This document shows positions 32,891 through 43,200 of a DNA stretch of 64,000 nt, in pieces. The number at the start of each line of letters is the position of its first letter. Within the stretch, counting starts at the first letter, position 1. The notes under the pieces were generated by a model. It saw only the letters and a program-made list of their open reading frames with translations, was not told the DNA's origin and did not search any database. This stretch comes from Manihot esculenta (taxonomy: Eukaryota > Streptophyta > Magnoliopsida > Malpighiales > Euphorbiaceae): positions 4,154,001-4,218,000 of the forward strand of contig NC_035170.2 of assembly GCF_001659605.2 (NCBI RefSeq). The letters are read 5' to 3'. A program made the translations under genes and the position numbers.

Positions 32891-32894
32891 CAAT

Positions 32895-33388
32895 TGATGA
32901 CCGCTGGATTTCTTCACCCCAGAACAGGGGCTTAACCACAGCCAAGGGCCCATGACACAGAGGCCCACGTACTGGACACCCTCAACAAGCCTGGCTCATC
33001 CCAGCTTCCGGGCCAGGCTCGACCCAGCTTCCTCACTCAGTCCAACCTGATCCCTGACCAGCAGACTCCTCTCAGGCCCAGCGTCCAGCCCAACTCTCGG
33101 CCCAACCCGGGGTCCAGCACAGTACTCACCAAACAGCCTGGCAGATCCGCTCGAACGTACGCATGAGGAGAATCAGAGGCCGTTACGCATGTAGCAGGCA
33201 GCTGATACCCTAGTACACCCGAATCTGTATGGCAGAGACGCGTGGCCCAATCCTAGAGAGACCTTTACACGTCACCAACAAGTAAGACAATGTATAAAGG
33301 AGGAGTCCCTCCCTCAGAAAGTTTTAAGCCTTATTCTGTAATACAAGAACCCTTGTAAAACCCTATTCTATTGGATCTCAGATCATCA
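32895..33388 (+). repeat. 3' LTR of the Tat element
   Basis: 494 bp with the same ends and, reading base by base, the same sequence as the 5' LTR (offset 13,037). It carries the TATA box tataaa at 33293-33298, so it could drive transcription into flanking DNA on the right. It is followed by the target duplication CTATT. Confidence 0.95.
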
Positions 33389-33393
33389 CTATT

Positions 33394-36300
33394 AAATAAA
33401 AAATATATTTATTTAAATATTATAATCTGCTAATATCTCATATGATTTCATTTCATTTTATACGGATAATTTTTTTTTTAAGATCATTAACTCAATTTAA
33501 TTTATGATCATTTAAATAAATTTATTTAATTTTAAATATTATCTTAAATTTAATACAACTACGTAATTTTGTATTTATAATTCTAAATTATAAGTAAACC
33601 AATTATGTCTCGTTTAAAAAATAATATTAATATTTGATTTATTTTTTAAATAAATTAAAATTTAGCCCAATTACTGAAAATCTTAAATTTTAAATTTAGT
33701 TGGACTTAATTTATGTAAGCTTCTGATTGCGAAGATTATTTCTTCCATACATTTTTTTAAATTTGAAATTTCTTTCGTTTGTGACTGAATGAGTAATATT
33801 ATTTCTTATTAAAAGACTATTTAATTTAATACATAGGCTCCATCAAAATTAGATCGATTATTTAAATTGAATGGATTTGAAAATTAAAATTTAAATATTT
33901 ATAAAAATTAAAAAAAATCAATCTGAATTAAAATAGTCTGATTCGATTTATTCGATTGGTTAGACTTTTTATTTTTTTATCTATTATTTTAAGTATTCTA
34001 TGATTCAATTAAAATATTTCAATTTTATTTAAAATTTAATCTCTCCGTATTATTAAAAAAACATAGTATTAGTAAGTAATCGGTTCAATATTTTTAATTT
34101 TTATCAGACTAAAATCGAATCAAATCGAAATAACTGATTTTTTAAAAATTAAATTGAACCGATCAAAATAAATAAAATCAAATTGTATTTTTAAATTAAT
34201 TCGATTCAATCGATTATTTTGATTTGAACAGAATAATACTCACCATATTTTAATTAATTATCTAATTTATTTATATGATTAATAAAAAAATTTATAAAAA
34301 AAACATTATTTATACGACCTATTATATTTTAAATATAGCCTATTATAATTTTAGATTAGGATAAATGGTAATTTTTTTTATTTATATTTATAAACAGTTA
34401 CAAATTAATCTTTTTACCTTTAATTTAAAACAATTGCCTTCATCATATTTCATTTCATTAACATATTAATTCCTTTTTTTTTTAGTTGAACATATTTCCA
34501 TTACTAAGATACTAAATCACTAAAATACCATATTTTATACTTTAAATGAAAATTTATTTATTGACGATAAAATTTCATGAATGTAATTTTTTTTTTATAA
34601 AGAATAAGTAATTGAGATATTAAATCTAAAACTTTCAAAATTCTACTAAATGCATTAATATAATTATTTTAAATTAAAAATAAAAAAAAACTTGTATTTT
34701 CAACAAATACCAAGAGATAAACTTTAATCTATCTTAGTTGTTTTAGGATTTTTTTATTATTTATAAATAACTATCGTTTTATAATTTCAATATTTTATTA
34801 AATATTTTCTTTCTTTATTTACTCTTAAATAAAATGAAATATTTCTAGAACATTAATTAGATTCATTGTAGGTGATATAGTCTTTTTTTTATATTTATTT
34901 TTATTAAAATTAATAATATTTATTATTTTTTTGAAAAACTTTAAACAATAAAAAAAAATAAAAGACTTTTTAAACCCCCTAACAATTATCTAAATGTTCG
35001 GTTAAATCTTTTTATTTATTAAAACTCCAGATCATTAACTCACAATATCCCTTCTGTTAGGTGAGCATTCAAATAAATATTTTCATCATTTTTTATTTGC
35101 TTATTTTGGAGAACTGACGAAAACCGTTTTTTTGGGATTTTTTTTTCTTTCTTCTTAATTTTTTTCTCATTTTCTGCAATTAGGATGGAAAGATATGAGT
35201 TCTACAAAGGGAGAGCCCCTCAAGCAATAAAAACTAATTGGATCATACATGTATATAAATTAGAGGGAAAATACTCTATTGATGATCTCTCAAAAATATC
35301 AAAAATATTGTTCTTCTATTTCATTAGTTCTATATATTATTTTTTTTAGGACTTATAGATATTAGTATTAAATATTTATTATTTATTTTATTTGCAAAAT
35401 CAATCAGGTTATTTGCAGAGTTTTCATAAGAGTTATGGTGGAAAGAGAACTTAAATCACATGGTCGGTAAGGATAAGTTTATATGAGAGTGAACTAAAGT
35501 CATCACTTTTACTGCCTCCATTGATGGATTGAGTCTGAAATTCAAATACGAATAGATCACTCGGATAAGAAAATGAAGCCATTACTCACAACTTTGCTTT
35601 ACTTGAGTATTAAAAATGGAGTTCATAATAGACCATCTTATTTACAAGCTAATTTGAGTGAGAGAGAGAGAGAGAGATAAAGAGAGGTCAAGTTAACAAA
35701 AATGAATGTTCTTTTAACGTCGTTGATCATGTGCAAGTCACATGACTTTTTTCTCTTTAATTTAATCTGTTTAATTTAATCTCACTTCAATAGATTTGGT
35801 ATAATTATCTAAATCTATTTACTTGGGGTTTGTTAGATAAAAAAATTTTGATTAGGGTTTAATTAATATTTTTAAATATTTTTCAAGAGTTTAAAAACAC
35901 TTTTTGCCAAAAAAATATGGAGAAAGTAACAAATATAAGAGGGATCGATCAAATTGTAATGTGTGATTTTAGATACCGGAGTCAATTACATATTATAGGC
36001 AAGAACCAAACAAATCAATTATTGATTACGAAAGGACATAAGAGTTCAGCATTTACTATAATAACGAAAAACCCAACCACAATAATGAATTCTATAATGT
36101 TGATAAAGGACTCAAAAGCAGGGCCTACTTTTGTGACACTTTCATTTGCCTAAATTCCCTCTAATCGGCCTAACCAGGCAAGAATGTGTAGTGAAACTCA
36201 ACTTAACCCATTATGGATGGTAGTTGATAAGGAAGAATACATCTCTTACACGCACCTTACACACACCACTAATTCCAGATTCCTCTACTAACACAGGTGC

Positions 36301-37973
36301 CTAGTGCCATTGCTCCTTCTACCACATGCCTCCAGAATTTCATCTTGCCTAGCTGGAAAGCTCAGAGTTGTTGATGTTGCACACCACTCGCACCTTGAGC
36401 TGACCATCAAGCTCTCCCTTAAGAGCCCAATTTTAATTGATGAGTTATAAAATAAAAATAAATTACTATTTGATTTCGGCAAATCACTTCATCAATTCTA
36501 AAAAATAAATTACAACATCTATAAAATTTTAAAAATTAACTAATTAATTCCTATTCTAATTTTTATCATTTTAAATTGTAAAAAAAAGAAATTCTAAAAT
36601 GCACTCAATCTGAAAATACTAATTATCAATACAATAAGTAAATATTTTCACAAGATTGAGAAATCAGCTAAAATTTTATCATATCACATACATACATTAA
36701 ATAGTAAAATATCAAATAAATAAAACTAATGAAAGGACTAATTAATAAATCAAGAAACCAACATATTAGCAAAATAGTAAATTCCAAAAAAACAAAACCC
36801 TTATCAAACAAATTCCCAAAAAACAAAAACCCTTATCAAACAAATTCTCTCTCTCTCTCTCTAAGAAAGTAGCAAAATGCATAGCAAAGCAACTAGATGA
36901 ATGAGACACAGACTATCAAATATGTATACGGAAATATCTAGCGTTCCATGTTCAAAGCCTAGAGAATGTCGCTTGGCCAAGCATATATAGGTTTGCAAAT
37001 TAGATTAAACACCTGACAACAAATTGCACATTCTCTCTTGATCTTTTTTCTACCCAAGGAACAAGGAAAGCTAATGTACAAGTGTCTTTAAATAAAGCAT
37101 ATTCCCAGGTTTTTTTTATCAACGTTAATGATTCTATCCATATCCACCTAGCCTATCAAATGATCATCTAGATGTTCTAACGGTACAGATGCAGTTTGGC
37201 TTCTTGATCTTTTGGACTAGTACACAATATCTCAAACAATGCATTGAGTCCATGAAAGTAACTCGCGCACAGAAGATTTGATTACAACACTAGATAAGGG
37301 CCTACATTTATGAAGTATTCAAAGTGCATTCCATAATATAAGCGAAATCAAAGATCATACAAAACACTACATCAGCTTAACATATTTTGGGTAAAAAAAT
37401 AAATAAATAAAAAGAAGGAAAGAGAAGACTTACATAAAATCACTACCCTCATTTCCTCATAACAGAACATTTGACAGATTAAGAGTGAAAAGTACATACT
37501 AAACTACAAGTGCAGTTTCACAATGTATTCCATTCAACTAAATATGGTCAACCCTGCCATCATCATCACTCATTCCATCTCCCGCATGTCTGCAACATAG
37601 TCCAACAGATAGGCTTAGGAGGATAACCACACAACAAACGTTAGTCTACAAGGTTATTTGAGTAAACCATTTGCCAAACAGATGATCAAAATTCACAAGT
37701 AGTTAGTTTTGAACCAAAAAATAAACACAAAAATAAATGTCCAGAATGCTACAAAGCCTAGAAATAGTAAGGATTTTCTACACAATTGCTAGCTCAAAAC
37801 CAAAATGACTATTCAAAACCATCTGTGACACACCAGAAAGGGAAAAATAATAATAATAAAAGGGGGAACTCCTACATAAGCTAATTTCAATTAAAAAAAA
37901 AAGAAAAAGAAAAAGCAGGCTTCACATAGTCCAAATACATTCCATCTTTCACTATGCCATAAAGTACCTGGGT
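33394..37973. other. Intergenic DNA between the Tat element and the decayed gag element
   Basis: The region to about 35100 is very AT-rich and has no gene; 33830-34250 resembles a decayed copy of the attcggtt-type MITE. Microsatellites include a GA run near 35660-35677 and a TC run near 36845-36862. The block aaacaaaacccttatcaaacaaattc is tandemly repeated near 36790-36846. From 36850 to 37970 base composition is less extreme, but no coding region could be assembled; a possible orphan terminal exon at 37538-37589 is discussed under findings. Confidence 0.5.
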
Positions 37974-39780
37974 TGTGGATATGCATTATCCTTCTATTTG
38001 ATAGATTCTTATCTAAGTGGTAGCAACAAATAAGAAACCAATATCTTATCTCTAAGCTTAGCTTGTTACTTTTAGTTGAATTTTTAAATTTTAAATTTTA
38101 ATAAAAGATGGGAAGTATTTTTGAATTCAAATTTTCGATGTAATCTGAATGTAACTTCTGCTATAGGAAGGCACTGAAATTATTGAATAAGACATTCAAA
38201 ATAATATTCATTGGTTTATGAGATCAGAGAATTCTTGTAGATGAGTTCTCATTTTATTTTCACAATAGGTTTCTCAAAAAAAAGCAAAAATACTAACAAG
38301 GGAAAATCAATTTGGCAAGACAAGGATTTTCCTATTCAAGGGCACTTAACAACTTAGTAAGCCAGCCGTCATGGGTAATCCAACAAATCCAAAAGAGTTG
38401 AACTCTTTCATGCAACAAAAAATGCTCAATTTAATGACTTGGATCGTCAAATTTCTGAGCTCGTTTGCACCTTCAATAGAGAAGCAAATCAAAACCAAGA
38501 TGGAACGAGTAGCATCAAACCAAAGTTTATCCAACCAAATAATGATCGTTTTGAGGAGTGCAAAGAACCTAGATATACAAAACTTGACTTCCCTCATTGG
38601 CTCCAGCAATCCGCTTGGATGACTTAATCATTGTAAATTTTTTCACAATCAATGAACAATGGAAGCAGATAAAGTCAGTCAGCTGCCTTCCATCTTAGTG
38701 GTGAGGCTCAATTATGGTTACAAGCTTGAACAAGAGAACCTAGAATGACATGGCAAATGTTCAAAGAGAGCTGCAACTTGCAGTTTGCTTCTTCTTTGCA
38801 TAGAATTTCTTGGGGGAGTTGAACCTATAGTAAGTTGAACTAGTAGAAGATTATCAATGCTGATTTCAATCCTTATTAGCAAGTGCAACAATTATTCGAA
38901 CCGATCAACAAGTGGACATTTTTACTGCAAGATTATATGGGACTATTTGGCTTGAGGTGGAACTAGAACCCTCCCAATTTAGTTACTGCAATGAATTTTG
39001 CTTGAACATTCAAGAAGAAACAATAATTGGATCGCTCAGAAAATAAGATAGAGACAACTTATGGGTCTTCAAGGGTCTGCACCATCTAGTGACGATTTAA
39101 CTCACGAGTCTAAAGAATAACAATGCAACATCTTCAAGTGTGGAAAACACCTCAACTCCATGTATCAAATGGCTTAGCATGACTAAAATGGTTGAACACC
39201 GAGCTAAAAGGCCTTTGCTACAATTGTGGTGAACCATATTCCGTCAACCATCAGTGCAAAAAATTATTCTGGAAGGAATTGGAGGATGCATCCAACCTCC
39301 TACTATCAAAGGAGATGATTGGGGACAAGCTTTTTCTCTAGGAATGGGGTAATGCTGTGGATATACATTATCCTTCTATTTAATAGATTTTGATCAAAGT
39401 GGTTGCAACAAATAAGGGATCAATATCTTATCTTTATGCTTAGCTTGTTATCTTTAGTTTGGTTTTTAATTGTTATCTTTAGTTGAATTGTTAAATTTTA
39501 AATTCTAATAGAAGAGAGAGTTTTTTTAATTTAAATTCTGATGTAACCTAAATGTAGCCTTCACTATATAAAGGCATTGAGATCATTGAATGAGACATTT
39601 AGAAAATTATTCATCGGTTTATGTGATTAGAGAATTCCTTCAAACGAATTCTTAATTTATTTTCACAGTAGATTTCTCAAAGAAAAGCAGAAACATTAAC
39701 AGGGAAAAATCAGTCCAATAAGAAGGATTTTCCGGTTAAACAACATGTGACGAGATCCTATTCAAGGGCACTTAACAACA
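37974..39780 (+). mobile_element. Decayed gag-only LTR retrotransposon (TR-GAG-like)
   Basis: LTR-like direct repeats lie at 37974-38353 and 39356-39780. Both start tgtggatat.cattatcctt and end ctattcaagggcacttaaca; they differ by many substitutions and by about 26-45 bp of indels. The 1-kb interior holds only a broken gag. The sequence after the left repeat (acttagtaagccagccgtcatgg) looks like a mutated initiator-Met primer site, by comparison with the element at 42639. ggaatggggt precedes the right repeat, as a weak purine tract. No matching target duplication was found. It is old and non-autonomous. Confidence 0.75.
38371..39310 (+). pseudogene. Broken gag of the decayed element
   Basis: Fragments of a Ty3/gypsy Gag in several frames. 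An N-terminal stretch follows ATG 38371 (MGNPTNPKELNSFMQQ). A LDFPHWLQQSAW segment matches the usual FPKFDGxxPxxWL start of the capsid-like domain. Later come HLSGEAQLWLQA, FKESCNLQF and, near 39212, a zinc knuckle CYNCGEPYSVNHQC. At least two frameshifts and several in-frame stops interrupt it, so no protein is expected. The zinc knuckle is displaced by one base from the preceding charged stretch. Confidence 0.75.
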
Positions 39781-40220
39781 TGCAGCACAGCAATACCTAA
39801 TGTAACAATAAATTCTAGATTGACGCTAGAAATGTGAAATACAGCAGGAAAGTATTCCTAAACAAAGATCAGGACAAAAAAACTGGAGAAAAAAAATCAT
39901 GGTTGATGAATTCTAGGTCTTAAAACACACTGTTTTGCTGGCACAATAAAGATATTTTTTCCATATTACCAAGTCTAACAGTACCAAGACAATCACTTCT
40001 CAGAAGTTTGTCAATATCACGAATGGAATGCATGCATGAACAAGACAAACTGCCAGGAAATAAAGCCTAAGACTTCCACTATATAGTGAATTATTTCCCC
40101 TTCTACTATTACAGCTCCTCTACTGCAGCCCATTTTCCATGCTCCAGATCATACTTATAACACTTCTAAAATTTGCATTCCTATAATGGAAGAATTTTGT
40201 TTCAGAGTGGACGAGAAAAT
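39781..40220. other. Downstream flank of TON1
   Basis: The probable TON1 3' UTR and terminator region, read on the minus strand from 40220 down. No further coding sequence or recognisable repeat is seen. Confidence 0.4.
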
Positions 40221-43200
40221 TTACCGCCAAGATGTGGTTAGATTCCGGGCTTTCCTGTCCAACTGAAGGTTTTCCAGTGCAGCTGAAGCTCGTATCACAT
40301 CTTCTGGAAGTTCATCACTATCATATCTCCAATTATATTCATCTTTCCGGTAACCAGACATAGAGGATCCTGCTCTCCTATCTAGATCATATATGGCATC
40401 AGATAAAGGGACCAAGAATCAAGGATGTAGTAAAAATGATACATACTAATAACTCACCAGATGACTGAGAAGAAGCTGGCCTGGTAAAAAGACGCCGAAA
40501 AACAAAAACAATCATTACTGACCCAAGAAAAGAGAAATGGAAAGGACTAAATACAAGGAAAGCAACAGACAGGAAAACAGGGAGGGAAGGAATAGAAAGT
40601 AGGATAGGAGCAGCACCTTCCTAGTGGAGGTAAACCACCAGCAACAGATGATGAAGAGGGTCTTCGAACATTTCTTGAATCTAAGGTAGATAAGGACTCA
40701 GCTTCTGATATCCTCCTTCCAGTACCTCTTCCTTGGGATAAGTTCTGTCACAACAAATTCTACAGAATGATTAATAGTTGTTTTTTTATAGAATAACTAA
40801 AAAAACAACAAAATATAAACAAACATCATGAACAAAGAAAATCAGCTGATAAATTTTTGGATAAAACTTCAGAGATCATTGTGATAAGGAAAAGCACCGA
40901 TTAGAAGGAAATAAATATTCTATTTAAAAATTCAAGGACGACAAAAGTAAAGGAATAATGAACATGCAATCCCAACCTACTTTGGTAAAAGAATATTAAT
41001 AATAAGAAATACAAGAATAAGCAGGAGGAAAATTTTCTTATTAGAGAAATATACAATAAGACAAAATAGAGCAAGGATAACTCAGCCGAAAGCTCCAGAT
41101 GTAAAGCATCAACAAATAAATTAACTTCAAAAAACAAATAATGATGCATGAAATTCTTGATTTTGCTCCAACCGAGTACATGTAAAACTAAGCCTTGCTT
41201 GGTTGGGAGTAATTCAGAATTGAAGTTCCTAGAAAGTGTGAAAATTGTTTTTGTTTGATTGACATTTCTTCTTGACTTTCCAGAAAATTAAACGTCTTTT
41301 TTTTCTCTTGGTGGAAGGGAAGTATTATTTACTCCAACCTAGTTAAGTTCCTTCTTAGGAAGCTCACTTCCCATGAAGTACACATTTGAACCAAACAAGG
41401 CCTAAGATAAAGCAAATCAACCACAATGACAACTAATCCTAAAAGAATTCCTGAATTTTACTCCAACAATGCATACCCCACTACCACAAATATGCCACAT
41501 CTTAAGAGAATCTGCCCACTCTCGTTATCAAAACCCCAGGGATGAAACAACAAATAACCCTCCAAACTTTCAAGGCCAAGCCGTGGTTCAGAAAATGAAC
41601 CTAAAAGAAAATAAACAAAAAAAAAGCCATATTGCACTCTCAAAATAAAAGTTCACTGTATGGACACACTTGCTCATGACCTATAAAACAGCATGTATAA
41701 TCTCACAGCCAACTTACTAGACAAATCTTAAGTTATCACATACTGTAAGCAAGCCCATGGCCACACATTTTATAGGTGTGAAAATTGCAATTTATAAGCT
41801 CCCAAACAAAATATCTATGGTAAAAAACAAGTCTCATCTTGAAGGTATAACTGTATAAGCTTAAGAGGAAATATCTAACTCAAGTCACTCCCCATATTTC
41901 TGTCCTAAACCTCTGGCTCCAATTTTAACCTCTTATTTTCTTCTTGTCTTCAGTTTATATTATCTTCAGTCACCATCCCCTAGTTAAAGCATCAAAACTA
42001 TACCAAGAGGTCACTTTTACACTAGATGTCATGGATTCCTCAAGTAAAATTAAAAAAGCAACTAATCCTCAGTAGTCAGCCCTGTAGTTAGTTTGCTTTT
42101 AAACCAGTAAAGATTTTAACTCATAACTGGAATTTTATTCCATAGTACATATTCCAGCTTCTAGATTTATCTGCATTGAAATTCACATCCAAGCTGCACT
42201 TCACCTATGTAGCAGTCACATATTTCTTTCTGCTGGAAACCAGCTCCTGCCTTCAACCAGTGTAGTAGCATTATTAAGCATGTTGCATATTACCCATAAT
42301 TAAACAAATTTCAATAATTTGACCAACCCACAAATATGCATGCACTCAACATGAATACAGGCTTCCATCAATAATTAGCTTTGAATTTAACAAATCCTGA
42401 TTTGTGAGAGAGAAAAAGGAATGTATTTTTTTCATCTAATAAAATCAACTTTTGGAATCCTATTTCAAGAATCCTTATAATTTTAATGTGGTTTAAGCTG
42501 GTAGTTTGTCCTTATTTACTGTTGCTCGAGAGGACTAGAACATGCTCCAATGTAAGACTAGAAAGTTCAACTCGGCATTAAGTCATTTCGGCCAAAAATG
42601 CTGAAGCTACATGCAACTGGCAGCACATTCAGTCCTATTGTTACAGTTCCGGGTCATGGATCGCATCACGGGATGATTGATAGGAAAAGTGCACATAAGA
42701 GGGAGCTTTTAACACCTCATACTTGTTAAGAGAGAGTCTTAAATCTCAAATAATTTTTTAATTAATTTGCTTGTTTTATTGAATAATTAGAAACCTATCA
42801 TATAGTGGAGATTCTCACAATTTTTACACTTCTAAGTAGAAGTCTAATACAAATTACCATTGGATAGCAAACTACTAAAATAAGATACTAGAAAGATACT
42901 AGAGATGAAATAACAAATTACTAAGATAAGATAACTAGACAAATGCAATCTAAATATAATCTTAGTCGGTAGACTTTTAAAATTTGAACTATTAAAAAAT
43001 GAATTTAGTCTATCCGTTATCCATAACATCACCATCCTCCAGTAAAAGGAGCTTGTCCTCACGCTCAAAAATAAGATATGCAACCTGAAAATAATTGATA
43101 GACTCCCATGTAATTTTAGATTTGTGACAGTCTTGCCAACTAACTAATACTTTTCAAACCCTGATATCTAGAACAAAGGCAACAACTTTGTACCCTTTGC

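Larger units (their letters stand above)
19853..33393 (+). mobile_element. Complete Tat-type Ty3/gypsy LTR retrotransposon, 13,531 bp, TSD CTATT
   Basis: The element occupies 19858-33388 and is bounded by the perfect 5-bp duplication CTATT (19853-19857 and 33389-33393). The two 494-bp LTRs read as identical. Order: LTR, primer-binding site, gag-pol in one ORF, minisatellite, antisense gene on the minus strand, fossil LTR, second antisense module, polypurine tract, LTR. Two RNase H domains in pol, plus an antisense gene between integrase and the 3' LTR, are hallmarks of the Tat lineage (Tat/Retand/Ogre/Grande relatives). Identical LTRs and an unbroken pol indicate a very recent insertion and potential autonomy. 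It is inserted between adenylate kinase and TON1, near no host exon. Confidence 0.96.

Noticed and set aside
35917..36153. Plus-strand ORF of 78 codons in the intergenic region
   Set aside because: Isolated, no domain and AT-rich codon content; it is expected by chance in this length of DNA.
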